Assembly (NCBI RefSeq): GCF_016906535.1
Contig: NC_057372.1
Location: 1,345,501-1,409,500, forward strand
Reading direction: 5' to 3'
Length of the DNA stretch: 64,000 nucleotides
DNA from: Rhizoctonia solani
Taxonomy: Eukaryota > Basidiomycota > Agaricomycetes > Cantharellales > Ceratobasidiaceae
The translations under genes and the position numbers were made by a program. The notes beneath the pieces were generated by a model. It made no database searches. It was not told the origin of the DNA and saw only the letters and a program-made list of their open reading frames with translations. Positions 33,704 to 46,192 of this stretch are shown here, piece after piece (position 1 is the first letter of the stretch; each line of letters begins with the position of its first letter).

Positions 33704-35720
33704 ATGTCGGCTTCGGGCCACAGTCGACCATCCACTCTTGCAGACGTTGAAACGGATGTTAAGATCATAGAGCAAGTCCTCCCTGAGGGCTCCGTAGACC
33801 CTGTCTATCAGGCAAGAGCTGAATTGCTCAATGATACAATACAACGAATGGGAATGGGCAAATACCAAGTAAGTGAACAAAATGATGGTCTTGCTCAACA
33901 AATTATTAATATAAAATCACTCATGATAGTGGCATCTCTTCATCGTGACTGGTTTTGGCTGGCTGGCCGATATCTTGTGGATTGTTGTCGCAGGTATAAT
34001 TCTTGCCCCGATTATTCAGGAATTCAAAGTTCAAGGGCCGTTTCTAAGTTTGAGCACGAATATCGGCTTGTTAGTTGGAGCAATGGGATGGAGTGCCGGA
34101 AGTGATGTGTGGGGCCGAAAGTGAGTTATACAACGTAATCTCCTTGCATTACTAACGCGACTCTAGAGTTTCGTTCAATATCACGCTGGCAATAGTTGGG
34201 GTATTCGCCATGGTCGCAGCCGCGTCTCCCAACTTTACGGCCCTGGCGATTTTTGCCGCCCTTTGGAGCGTGGGAGTAAGCAAACTGAAATTGTACCTGA
34301 AATTCTTGGTCTTATTCATCACAACAGGTCGGGGGAAACTTTCCCGTTGATAGCGCCATCTTCCTCGAATTCCTTCCCGCCACTCACCAATGGCTACTCA
34401 CAGTGCTGGCCATTTGGGGCGCATTTGGAGCGCTAATCGCTAGCCTAGTCGCGTGGGCTATACTACCTAATTTCTCGTGCGAAGCAACCGTCGTTGAATG
34501 CAAACGCTCAGATAACATGGTAAGACGTGCAAATTACGCAAACCTGGCCGCTCATTTCCCACCTTGCACAGGGTTGGAGGTATTACCTTATTCTTATGGG
34601 CGGACTGATGATTGTCCTCTGGATTTTACGCTTCTTCGTTTTCACGCTCCATGAGTCCCCCAAATACCTCATGGGTCGCGGCAAGTTACGCGAAGCAGTA
34701 GCAGTTATTCATGCCATTGCTGAATATAACAACTGCGACGCTACCCTCACTGTTGAACAACTGGAAGAGGCCGGGACAAGTCGAGTCCTCGAGGATACGA
34801 AGGACCAGGATGGCAAGATCCTCTTAGACCACCTGCCATGGATACATCCGCCTGGGGGGCTTTCCGCAGAAGTCTGAAAGAGTACGATAGCAGCTTGGTC
34901 AAGATGCTATTTGCTACCCCTAAACTCGCCTTTTCGACGTCATTGATTATTTCCGTATGGGGTAAGTGATAATTTGAGCCCCATTTAATCTGTTTCTAAC
35001 TTCTTCTGGGGCCAGCCATCATTGGCCTGGCGGTACCTTTGTACAACGCGTTCATACCGTATTATTTGTCAAGTAGAGGTGCTGCTTATGGAGATGGCTC
35101 GGTATATATCACCTACCGAAAAACGTAATTATCGGGCTTGTTGCACTCCCGGCTGCACCTTTTGGGGTTGGGCAGTAGAAATCCCACACGTCGGAAGGAA
35201 GGGAACACTTGCCTTATTCACCAGTGCGTCGCGATACCTACCTATGCGGGTACATCACTCACCGACTTGATCGGCACCGTGAGCAGTATTGACAGGTGTA
35301 TTTCTCTTTTTGAGTACTACAGCACGAACTTCAAACGCCCTGCTCGGGTGGAACTGTGGGTATAGCTTCGCAAATAACGTTGGTGCTTATCGGATCTTGC
35401 CATGGGAAGTAATACTGAATGATTTAATAGGTCATGTGGGCAGCCCTTTACACGGTTACGCCCGAGCTATTCCCAACGAAAGCTCGCGGGACCGGCAATG
35501 GCCTGGCTTCGTCTGCGAACGTGTGTTTGGCGTAATGTCTCCATTATTGCCTTGTATGCTGACCTGACCGTGAGTCCGCTGGTAGCTCTGGTAATCTCGA
35601 TCCTAATCAATCTACATACAGACTGAGATACCTATCTTCGTGTCCGGTGCTCTTTTCATATTTGCAGGGATAGTAGCACTTCTCTTGCCGTTCGAATCAA
35701 GAGGGAAAGCGAGTCTCTGA
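33704..35720 (+). CDS. MFS transporter (SV2/SVOP-like), several frame breaks
   Basis: Twelve-helix major facilitator of the synaptic-vesicle-protein-2-like branch common in fungi; substrate not known. N-terminal tail MSASGHSRPSTLADVETDVK, then WHLFIVTGFGWLADILWIVV, LLVGAMGWSAGSDVWGRK (loop motif), TALAIFAALWSVGVGGNFPV, LLTVLAIWGAFGALIASLVA, LHESPKYLMGRGK, LAFSTSLIISVW, LAVPLYNAFIPYYLSSRG, GWAVEIPHVGRKGTLALF, VFLFLSTTARTSNALLGWNC, MWAALYTVTPELFPTKARGT, FVSGALFIFAGIVALLLPFE. At least five single-base gaps are needed to read it: near 34838, 35124, 35152, 35520 and 35552. Splice sites otherwise look normal. Either the most error-hit gene of the window or a recent pseudogene. Confidence 0.9.
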
Positions 35721-35874
35721 TCTCCCAAAACAAAAATAATATCCATAGAAATCGTAGATGGTCATTGCTCATAAACCACAAAAACATATGTACTCTAGAA
35801 CGCAATTCTACAGCTAAAAAAAAGCATAAGAGCCCATGAAACGCGTGACGGTAAATCTCAAGGTCATAACCATC

Positions 35875-38602
35875 CTAGTTTACCACAGGGTTGGGAGCAT
35901 TTACATTTTCCTCCGTGGCGGCATCTTGCTCTTCTTTTGAAAGAGTGGGGGCCTGGGCCTGGGCAATCCACATGTCGTGGTACAAGCCATTCAGGCGCAT
36001 TAGTGATTCGTGTGTACCTTGCTCGTAGACTTTTCCGTCTTTGAGTACGATGATCAGGTCTGGGATGATGCATTTAGTCGAACTGGCAAAAATCTACCCA
36101 TCATTCTTACCTGCTTCGACCACAGTTCGCAACCTGTGAGCATGAATATGCTGGTTCTCTGTTTGTCAAGCAAAGTCGAGTTGATATTTCGCATCAAATC
36201 AACCTCGGTTTGACTGTCCAATGCCGATGTCTGACCAGTGTAATTAGCCCATAAGTCATAAAAATATACAACCATACCTACCGCTTCATCAAAGAACAAA
36301 ATCGGTGGGTCCTTCAACATCACTCTTGCGACCGCCAACCTCTGTTTCTCTCCTCCGAAATCATTAACCCACGCTCTCCCACTTTGGTCGCATACTTCTC
36401 TGGGAGCCTCATGATAGTATCATGCACGTTTGCTTTGCGAGCAGCCCATCACTTCCTCGTCCGTTGCGCCCAACCGACCGTACCGAATGTTATGCAGAAT
36501 GTCGGCATGGAATAGCGGCGTATCTTGGGGGACGACTCCGACATTTGCGCGCAGACTTGCTAGTTGGATCTGAGTAATATCTTGCCCATCGATGGAGATT
36601 TTACCCGAATCGGCATCATAGAACCTATAAAGGAGCCTAAAAACGGTGGATTTACCGCACCCAGACGGCCCAACGATTGCAACCTTTTTACCAGCGGGGA
36701 CAGTAAAGGAGAGATCTCGGAAGATTGGGCGGTCAGGGTGATAACCAAAGTTGACGTTTTCGAACTGGATAGAGCCACCTTGGAGCTGAAGAGGTTTGGC
36801 TCCGGAGACATCCTGTGTGAATTAGTTGGAGATGCATAAACACATGAAAATACGGTAATTGCCCTACCGTCACGCGCTTGTGCTTGGTCAAGTTGAACAA
36901 GACCTCCATATCTAATAGACTTTGACGTAATTCACGGTAGACTGTCCGAGGAAGTTTAGTGGCAACGAAAGTTGAAAGACGAGCTGGTTAATCATGACAA
37001 GGTCTCCAACGGTCATGGTTCCTGATTCAGTTTATGAGCACCAACGATTAACACAGAAATACACAAGAGCTTACCTTTGACTACGCCTTGAGCAGCGAGA
37101 AACATCATCATAGTCAATGCACTCGAGAATATCACATTCTGGCCCGAGTTAAGGTACGCAAGTGATGTCGCAATCTTGAGCGAAGATTTTTCGTAGGACG
37201 CCAAATGCTTGTCATACTGGGCAAGCTCGTGTTTTTCATTGCCAAATGCTGGGCATGCATGTTAGGAAGTCATTTTTTAAATGTGGCTATAAACATACCT
37301 TGACAGCCTCATAGTTGATCAACGAATCCACAGCAGTCGAGGCCGCGCGATTATCAGCCTGATTCGCTTCGCGGCGGAACCGAGTTCTGGTACAAGTTTG
37401 GTCCAAAGCACGCAACTTTGAAGTTGGCACTTACCTCCAAGCTGTGGTGCGTACAGTAAACCAAGTGTATGCAGCCATTGTAGCCAAAGTAACCCACGCA
37501 AAATCCGAACCGAATTTCCAGTCTATCAAAAGTACATCAAGGCCAATCCAACCAAGACAAGACCGAAACTCACCAATATCCCGCACACCATACTAATCTC
37601 CAATGCAGTCGGGACGATGTGGAAAATAATCGAAGACAACAAGAAAGTAACACCCCTAATTAAAACGATCAGCTCACTACACCACACCAAGACCTCCAAT
37701 GACAGACTTGGTTCCTCGATCAATCGCCCTCGTGAGCCCACCCGTTTGCCTAGTCAAATGAAACTTGAGGTCGAGATGCAACAAATGTTCGAATGTCTCG
37801 CGTGCCACTCGTCGAATTGCACGCTGAGCGACGTTTGCAAACACCGCATTGCGAAGTTCGGAGAATACAGTCGCGGAAATCCGGGCCAAGCCATCTGTAC
37901 ACAATAACATTACCTTCTGTTCATCAGACTCGAAAGAGAGTGGACTCACATCCAGCGATAACGGACCCTCCAATAACCCACACAGTCGAGTCGGCCGTCA
38001 TCTCGATATTAAACGCGTCAATGATCTTTTTAAAGAAGATCGGAACTTGGACATTTAAAACCTATTTCCGTTGAGCTCGCATATTCATAGCAGACGCGCG
38101 GCGAACCTTACCTTTCCAGCCAACAGCAGCGACAAAGCCAATACAACGCGAGTCTTGATCGTCCATTCGCCCTTGGGCCAAACGTTCACGACCAGTCGCT
38201 TGACGATTTCCCAGTCGACTCGACGTTGTTCGGCTTGGGAGATGTGCACTACGGTCTCGCCTGCTGCAGGTGCTTTGGGCTCGGATTTTGCGCTTGTGTT
38301 GACGTTTATTTTGGGACTTGTAGGTGAGGTCTGATTTGGTGTCGTGTTTGAGGAAGGAGCATGTCTAACTGGGACACAGGTTCGAAACGAACGTTGTATG
38401 CACCAGAGGTTTGAACCAAGTGTAGGACGAACGGTGCTTGGTTTAACAAACGAGGATACCTGGAGTGTTTTTGGCTTAGATCTATTCAGTTGGATTGTTC
38501 ATATTGATAAACTGGGTGGGAACTCACCTGGAACCGCACCGGGACAGTTCCCTGCCTCCATCCTATCTTGACTCCCACAGCAAGATGCCGTGAGAGCGCC
38601 AT
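35875..38602 (-). CDS. ATM1: ATM1, mitochondrial inner-membrane ABC exporter (two frame breaks)
   Basis: Half-size ABC exporter that sends a sulfur/glutathione compound from the matrix for cytosolic Fe-S protein assembly; essential in fungi. The presequence starts [18 protein letters not shown]. Membrane domain: [60 protein letters not shown], the ATM1 signature [29 protein letters not shown]. Nucleotide-binding domain: Walker [11 protein letters not shown]-loop VVPQDTPLF, signature [15 protein letters not shown], Walker [11 protein letters not shown]-loop SALDSQ. C-terminal [20 protein letters not shown] and an acidic tail ending NAPNPVVN. Frame breaks: one extra base at 36445-36447 (EEVM / [10 protein letters not shown]) and one missing base near 36354 inside SGGEKQR. 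Confidence 0.95.
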
Positions 38603-39112
38603 GATCGATCTAGTATATCAATAGGTCAAAGACTCAACTATCTGCTCCGCTTTTAACCCACCAACACTACCCGAGCCGATTCGAGGGAATGAGTCGAGTA
38701 AATGAGCTCAGCCAGACAATCGCTCGCGTGATCGACGGTCAGCGCTAATTCAGATGCTTATCAGATAAGATGCAGAGTCTATTACGAAAGCGGGTGCTCT
38801 ACAATAAAATACATAAATTTCACAGCCACGAGCTCTCTCTCAAGTTCACCCGGAGCATACATAATAGCAACCTATAAGACATGATGGAGAAGACTGCGCA
38901 TGATCGTGCCCAACGAAACGAAAACCAAGAAGGAAAAATAGTCCAGGGGCATGACCGCGCATGAGAGAGAAAGACCAAAAACAGGAGGAAAGGAATACAC
39001 ATGAATGAGATGATCACAGACGGAGGATTAGATGTGTGATACTAAGTCGTGGTGTTCATATTTTCAGTCAATCACATGGGGGTATTCTTTGCAAGTTATT
39101 AGTCACATCTCA
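38603..39112. other. Intergenic, ATM1 promoter side
   Basis: 510 bp between the ATM1 start and the stop of the zinc-finger gene. An open frame on minus (38820-39017) is short and hydrophobic by chance. No gene. Confidence 0.5.
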
Positions 39113-41692
39113 TCATACCACAACCCCACCGGCAGTGTTCTTTTGCCAGTCGTTGGGAGGCATATTATCAGTAGGGGCTTCGGTAATCTCGCTCTGAACG
39201 CGCTGACACTCGGTTCCACCTTCGGATCTCACTAGAAACAAGTTAGAATACGTTCCTCCCATATTATCTCAGTTTACGACTCACAGTGCCTATTTAGAGC
39301 ATCCATGCGCGCAAAGGTCTTTTGACATCCCTCGCACGTGTAAGGCCTGATGTTCAAGTGCAAAGCCTCATGTCGCTTGCAGTCATGCTGTCGCGCAAAG
39401 CCCTTGTCACACCCAGGCCACTTGCACTTGAACGGCCTCTCTTCGTTATGGGATCGAATATGACCTATAGAGTTTGTCAGAATTGATGTTCCGCCACTAC
39501 CAGACACTTGCTTCCGTCCGCTTACCTCGAAGATTGAAATGGCGCGTAAACGTGCTACCGCATCCAGGAACCGGGCACTTGAAGTTGGCCTGGGCCGTGC
39601 GTCGGTTGGAGCTAGCCTCTCGTGTAGCGGGGGTGGTCACATGCACTCGCTCGACGGGTTTGGTAAGTGTGATCCCTCCGTAGGAGATACCATCTTCGCC
39701 GGGCAAGTTTCGTGGGCCGGAGTTCGGGGTATGGTACGGGCTCACACGGTGCGTTCCGCTCCCTGTTCGCTCATGACCACGTCGTTTAGGGCCAACTCCA
39801 CCTTCATCGTGATCAGCCGGTCCATTGGAAGGAACAGACATCGAGGGCGGGGCGAGAGACCCGTCTGAGCCGAGATATAAATGTGAGCCCATATCCGGAG
39901 TCCTCAGTATGGCCGACACGTCCTCGCTTCGTGCGTTCCGCATGTGGCCTCGGCGATTGCCGTTGGCATCTCCGACAGAACGAGCTCGATGGTGGTTGGC
40001 GAGATTGAGCATCGGATCGATCGCGTTGTCCCAGAGGGATCCACCCACTCCGACGTTGAGATCAGGTACACGGTTGCCTAGGATGTTGCTTGGATTGACG
40101 GATGGCATACCGAGTGACAATTGAGGACTGCCCTGGCCATGGGTGGGGCTGGGCTTAATAGCAGGAGGAAGGGCAGCACCCCACTGGCTGGAAGGGGGAT
40201 CGCTGTGGCTGCGTGATCGAGTAATGTTGACGCCAAGGTTCGAAGCACCGGATGGGATCGCGCCGATAGCAGGTCGAGCCCCGGAAATCTGGGGGAAGAT
40301 GGTCGAGTCAGAGAGAGAGGCCATGGGTGGCATGGGTGGCATTGGCGGTTGGCTCTGGTTGATAATGGCGGACCAAGGAGCTTGGTTGTCTGCGGGAACG
40401 CTTGGTGGTGTGTTTGCTTGGGATCCGGAGCCTTCAGGTGTCTGGGAACCAGAAAGGAGGGGAGCTAATATACCAGAGAGTCAGTGACAATTTAAGAAAC
40501 GATCGGATGTGGCGAGCAGATGGGCGCTTAAGCGATATAGGACAAGAAAGGAGAGAAGATACGCGTAGAAAGAATGGAATGACTCACCGGCCGCGCGCCT
40601 CTGTGCCACCTGTTGACGAAGGATTTCCTGGAAACCCAGCTTCGGTTGATTGGTGGGAGGAGTGACTGGGGTTGCAGGAATGAGACCCAGGGATGGAGGT
40701 GGGACAAGACCGGGTGGCTGACTGGCTTCGAAGAGGGAGGCATTGGGATCGATATTGGGAGGAATCGGAGGATCGGTGGGGATTACGAGAGTGGGGGGAC
40801 TCTGAGGCTTGTTGTATGGCGAGGCCATGTTGGACCCAGGCTCGGATCCCTTGGAAGTAGGCACAGTGGATACGTGGAATCCGCCCCAGGTATCACCGAT
40901 CTGGAGGTTTCCGAGGTCGGTCAGATGGGGAGAGAGCTCGGGGGCGTCGCCAGGGAGCAAGTTCGGGCTTGTGGACGCGCCGGTAAACTGAGAGACAGAC
41001 AGGCCCTGGGTGTGGGACGAGGAGATCGAGGAAGCGCGGGAGTGAGTGCGGGACCTATGGCCAAACAATAGATCGTTGGGCTCGTCCACCAAGTAATCGT
41101 CGCCGACAGATGATTCGGGAGAGTAACCCTTCCGATATTGGTAACGTAGGGCCTCGAATGTGTCGAGAGGCGGGGAGAGGACAGTGTTGCTACGGGTCGG
41201 GGGTTGGACAAAGAATGCAGGACTGCTGGATCCAAAGAGATTGACGCTGAGAAAGTCCTCTGCGTTGGCAAGGTAGGGAGAGGACTGGGGAACAGAATGT
41301 GTGGACAGCGGAGAGCGGTTAAAGTCGGGATGGTAATTATCGTGTTCGAGAAAGTCTGATTCGTACATCGAGTCGAGCTCTGGTGCCAGCCGACCTCCTA
41401 GCGTCCAGGCAGCACTGGGGTTGGGGTTGGGGTTGGTGTCGAGTGGGGAGCCGTGGTAAGAGGGCGTGTATGTGCCCGCACGTGGAATCGCAATGGGCGC
41501 AGACGTCGCCGACGGAGAGGGAGGCTCGTCACCGGGCTGTGCGGGAGAATGCTCGACTCGGATCTCCCGTTCGGTCTGATATAAGTTGCCACGGGAGAAA
41601 TCATCATATCCACCCTGCACAGCATAAGCAGCGGAGCGATCAGTCTCCAGCATCGCATTGAATCCCATGCCGAAGTTACGCAAATGGCTCAT
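39113..41692 (-). CDS. C2H2 zinc-finger transcription factor, CRZ1-like
   Basis: Regulator with the finger set of calcineurin-responsive CRZ1 proteins. Start MSHLRNFGMGFNAMLETDRS; ~700 residues of Ser/Pro-rich disorder contain SPYLANAEDFLSVNLFG and many SP sites, and two calcineurin/phosphorylation-prone stretches (RSRTHSRASSISSSHTQG, ITRSRSHSDPPSSQWG). Near the C-terminus three fingers: FKCPVPGCGSTFTRHFNL plus RGHIRSHNEERP, FKCKWPGCDKGFARQHDCKR HEALH, and YTCEGCQKTFARMDALNRH LRSEGG. The QHDCKRHE motif of finger 2 is typical of CRZ1. Introns split finger 1 (after FNLR|G) and finger 3. Ends NTAGGVVV. Reads intact. A nuclear regulator of calcium, cell-wall and ion stress is the likely role. Confidence 0.9.
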
Positions 41693-41711
41693 GGTTGTGG
41701 AGGGCTAATGC

Positions 41712-41752
41712 AGAACAAGAACAAGAACAAGAACAAAACCAAAACCAAAACC
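41712..41752. repeat. Microsatellite, (ACAAGA)n then (AACCAA)n
   Basis: Imperfect hexamer repeat immediately upstream of the zinc-finger gene's start, in its 5' leader. Confidence 0.75.
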
Positions 41753-43400
41753 GAGAAAGAAAGAGTTTGCGCTCCGGCCTTGATGACTCGTGGGTCAAGT
41801 ACTAAACCGCCGGCATCCAATCAGATCCCGTCTTCACAACACAAGCACATACAAACCTCCAATATTTCTCCTCCGATTTCGGCCTAGCTCCTCTCGTCCC
41901 TATAGTATCTGATCGATGTACGCCAACAGAGGGCGACCGCTCTTGACTCTTTTGGTTATGTTCGCTTTGATTCGTACACACAGAGCTACAAGCGCACAGC
42001 CCTGAATAAAGTTTGGCGCCAGCATTTGATCTCCCGGCTCCGCTGCAAGCCCCCCAGACACCCATAGACCATCAAAGCGGTGCGTTTATTACTCCCCTCT
42101 TCACTCCTCCCCACCCTCACACATGACGAACGACTCCGTGCATGCGCGGAATGATACCTCACTAAGGAAATATTCTCTTTGGGCTCACTTTGAGCTCGGT
42201 CTTTATCCCACCCGAGCGGCAGCCCACGAGGCAGGCTCGACGGCGCTTGCGGAGCCCCCAAACTCCTCTGCTTTTGTACCCAGTTTATTTATTCCTGAGA
42301 TCTAGCCTAAACTCTGCGTGGCCAGCAAATCTAACTTTTTTGCTGAGTTTCCATGCTCGGCCGACAGGCTAAGACCTCGCTCCAGACTTTCTTGTCAGAT
42401 TGTCAGTACTCGGCGCTACTCTGGTTTTCGAGTTCGCATAGTATTTCCGGTAGGTCCGATTGTACGGGTTCCCTTTGGACTGAATTGATGTACCTGAGCG
42501 TTTTAATCGAGTGGTCTCACGGACCTATCTAAAATCGGCCACGGTCTGGATTGGTTCGAGAACCATGTATGCACAGGATAATCAAACCGGTGCACAGAAT
42601 GAAATGCACATGCGCATCCTGAATATTCAGAAAGATATTTCTCTAGATAATGCACGCAACCTGGGGCGTTTCGTCCTCGCGGATATTTTCTCTCGGAACG
42701 ACAGATAGAATGTGTATGGGCACTCCCAATTGCAACCAATGTGCTCAAATATGGAATTCTTTCTTTTCGGCTCGTGGTTCGAATGGGGTTCGTTCTCACT
42801 CAAACATGTATATCACATCGAGTAGCATCAAGTAGGAAGAAACAAAGGGGCGTATTTAGGGCCATCTATCCCATTCTCTCATAAACGAGAAGCCAAGTAA
42901 GTTCATATAACCCCCAAAACGAGCCTAAAGCTTAAAATAAAAAGCTACGAATCTTGGTATACAGTGGTACCTAGCAGACGACGAGCGCTCGAGTTTCGAG
43001 CCTCCGCCGCCCTCGATGATCATCGGGCAGTGCCTCGTCAACTCGACGTCGACTAGGCGGTATAATACTGGAAGGAATAGATTTTTCAGTCCAACACTGC
43101 CCCGAGGTTCTTGGGATCATACGAAGGGGAAGGACACTGCGAAACTGACGTCCATGCACCAGGTCGTCGTCTACCGCAGCCATTCAATGCTAACTTACGC
43201 CTGCTTGCACAGTCCGCAGCCTCGAGCTCGGACTATGGGGTCGATCCTCCGGCCGAGGCTCTTGGTGTCTGCATGTATGTACCCTCGAACGTGGCACTGC
43301 CTCATTTCGAGATCACGTAATTCTGACAGTGGCCCGATAAGCAACACCAAATACCGTCGGGATTAGGCGCGCACCAACCATACCAAACCGCAGCCCAACG
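41753..43400. other. Intergenic region with one coding-like segment
   Basis: The first part is the leader and promoter of the zinc-finger gene. At 43090-43320 a + strand frame ends DYGVDPPAEALGVCMYVP SNVALPHFEIT and is preceded by an intron-like 3' end GCTAACTTACGCCTGCTTGCACAG with a perfect CTAAC branch point. I cannot assign a family or a start, so I do not call a gene. Confidence 0.4.
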
Positions 43401-45587
43401 ATGCCTTCTGCTGTACCTTCTTTTGCGTCGTTCCCAAGTCTCACCGATACGATACCTTCCAAGCCACGTAAACGAATACTGGACGAAAACTGCAGTCCAA
43501 CAGCAGCATGGACGGATAAGCGAGTGAAATCAAAACATGGTGGCATGGCTACGACTACAGGGGCACTTTCACCTGTAAGCGCACGTGTTTGCGCGACTGC
43601 TACCGACAAGGATATAGTAGCTCGGTTAACAACGAGTGATGAGTTCGACCTATCACATGGTGGGTACTATATGTGGCGCTTCTATAATGTGAGGGCTGAA
43701 TTCGCGACAGATGTTGAGGTTGTACTTGGACATCCTACGACTGTCGGACGTGGGACTCATTGGTACATCCAAATCTATTTTTCGGTGCGTAATGTCTGAA
43801 TAGACCGTTTAGCAACTATACAATCAAGAGTCCCGTGGTTTCTTCCGTCCATTTTCGACTTTACGCGTAAGTTTTCCGCCAGGCTAACTTTATCACTCTA
43901 TTAAACTGAATGGACAGGGTTGCATCAAGCGAAGGAGGTACGATCGTCAGTTGCGAGGTACGTTTCAGTCCAGACGCATATATTTCATTCCTTTCCCCCT
44001 AACTTAGCCGCCAGGATCTCTCTTCCAACGGCTTGCTTTGGAATAATCACAAAATTCGTCGCACGGCGATTATTCTCCATCATGGTGATATCCTACAGAT
44101 CCCGGGGTCCCAGGTATTCCATGTAGAGATGGATAAGCACGCCGGAGGCAAGGCGATGCCGTTCGATCCGACTCCACCGCAACGGCCAAGAGAAAGGGTA
44201 CGTCTGTATTCGTTTTTTTAGGCTGTGGGAACTTGTTTCGTATTTGGGGCTGGCATGATGCGAATGTATGCGCTCATTTTTGGCTCTTCTCTTCCTTTCA
44301 TGTGATGGAGTAGGTGGTGGGGAACTATGTCATTACCTCGCACATGCTGGGTAGTGGCCACTTTGCAAAAGTCCACTTGGGTTTCGATTCGGTCAAGCAA
44401 CGGCAAGTCGCGTGCAAGACCATCAAAACGAGCAGAGTTGCCGAGGTTTTGAAAGAGGTGAAGATCCTTTCTAGTTTGAACCACGTAAGTTTTTCGTATT
44501 GGGAGTATGCGGGCAAACTAACGAGCCTTTATTCAGCCTAATATCAACCGCGTGTTGGGGTACACAGACGAGGATCCTTGGACACACATCTTCCTTGAAT
44601 TGTCGACTGGCGGGGATTTATTCACTTATATCACCTCACAAGGGATGCTTCAAGAAGGCGAAGCCAAATTCTTAGGGTACCAACTCATGCTGGGGCTCGT
44701 TGTGGGCGCCCCCTTCACTTCTTTCGTCCTATTATATGATTAACCTGGGCTTCTAGTACATGCATAACCTCAATGTATCCCACCGTGGTACGTGTCCAAC
44801 TCAACCCTGTATACTTTTCAATCGATTGACACACTGCCTTTCCCAGATCTAAGCCCGAGAATATCTTGATATGCGCGCCCGAGCATATCCTAGAGTGCAA
44901 ATCGCCGACTTTGGACTAGCTCGGGATCGCTCGAACGAGCCAGCATTCAGTGCGGTCGGAACGATGGCATATCTCCCCCCTGAAGCGGTTGTCGGGCTCA
45001 TAGGTCGACCATGTCCATCTGGCCGGAACGGCGAAAGAGTAAGTTTACCTCTCGAGTTGTGTCTTTTCCGGCACTATGGCCGATATGTTTATAGCGTGGG
45101 TATGACGGGAAGAAAGTCGATTGCTGGAGTTTGGGCGTTACGCTTTACACAATGTTGTGGTACGTTCGCTAGTTTAATCATAAACCTCAGGCTTGATTAG
45201 ATGGATGCACTGCTTGTAGTGGGATGCATCCATTCGATTGCGGTGGCCAGTCTCAGCAAACTGCTCGACAGAATGCATCACAGCCCAGCCAAGCGAAACT
45301 GAGCGAGAGCCAGCAATCGGAGGCTGACGCCGTTGTGGTATGCGACCGCATCCTGAACGGCTGGGTTGATATGTGTTTCCCACCGTGGCAATCGATGCCC
45401 GACGGTGAGTCTGTATAAGTTTGGCTGAATATCTTGCTGGATAATCGTATCAGCCAGAAGTATCGTGCGCAAACTGTTGGTCTACGAACCTGACCTGAGG
45501 TGTAGCGTGGCCAGTGCTGTGCAGCACCTTTGGATCCAGAAGGACATCACACAACTTGACAAATTGTATCGGGATTTAACCAAGTAG
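43401..45587 (+). CDS. FHA-domain Ser/Thr kinase, CHK2/Cds1/RAD53-like (two frame breaks)
   Basis: Checkpoint-type kinase: the FHA domain binds phospho-Thr on upstream partners, the kinase relays DNA-damage or meiotic signals. FHA: VVLGHPTTVGRGTH, NYTIKSPVVSSVHFRLYA, GGTIVSCEDLSSNGLLWNNH, HHGDILQIPGSQVFHVEM. Kinase: VGNYVITSHMLGSGHFAKVH (glycine loop), VACKTIKTSR with the ATP Lys, EVKILSSLNHPNI, FLELSTGGDLFTYITSQG, YMHNLNVSHRDL, IADFGLARDRS, GTMAYLPPEAV, KKVDCWSLGVTLYTMLCG, ending QHLWIQKDITQLDKLYRDLT K. Two single bases are missing: in HRDL(K)PENILI at about 44851 and before VQIADFG at about 44891. One FHA and no SQ/TQ-rich N-terminus suggests Cds1/Chk2 or the meiotic Mek1 branch. Confidence 0.9.
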
Positions 45588-46192
45588 CCTTTCGTTTTTT
45601 TTTAAAAAACTTTATTAGTCGCTATCATTATAGTTAGGTGTATTATGGCATTAGAATGAACCCAGCAGCGAGTCCGAGTGAGTTAGCGCACAAGCAGAAT
45701 CTTTGGAAGATGGATATATGGGCGCTATCTACCATGAATGATTCATAGCCACAATTAACCGCTCGAGATGTTGATCCGTCAGCCAGTTTGGCATTACTCT
45801 ATAACGTCGAGATAAATGCCATTTAAGTCAGTATTGGCACGTGACTAGGGCGCTTGTCTGGCTTTAGGTCACATCCCAATCGATGCGTTCATTCGACGTC
45901 ATCGCGAGACCTATCTTACACAATCAACGCATGTAAAGATGGCCGAAGATATTCCCAACGAGTTCTAGAGCAAGCGATCTGGACACGTTTCTTAGCTCTG
46001 CACTCGTTAAGCTTGCTATTTTCACCCGGTACGATCCGCGAGAGACTCGTTTGCCCGAATATCTACCACATCCAGGGGAAATCGTAAGAAATCAGCCCAA
46101 ATTGGTTCGACACCTTCTGATTCTTAATCGCTACACGCATTTACCCTTTATAAGTACCCTCAAACTCTGGCCAGAGTTACCACCTCCCCACC
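45588..46192. other. Intergenic, promoter of trehalose gene
   Basis: Contains CACGTGAC at 45838-45845. A 13-nt T/A run follows the kinase stop. No gene. Confidence 0.55.
45838..45845. promoter_or_regulatory. E-box CACGTGAC
   Basis: 348 bp upstream of the trehalose synthase-subunit start codon. Confidence 0.4.

Noticed and set aside
33212..33901. 229-codon open frame on minus
   Set aside because: It crosses the first exon of GCV1, the divergent promoter and the first exon of the MFS gene antisense; both flanking genes have strong family matches.
41986..42261. Open frames upstream of the zinc-finger gene
   Set aside because: Composition is that of a leader or promoter; no domain, no conserved start.
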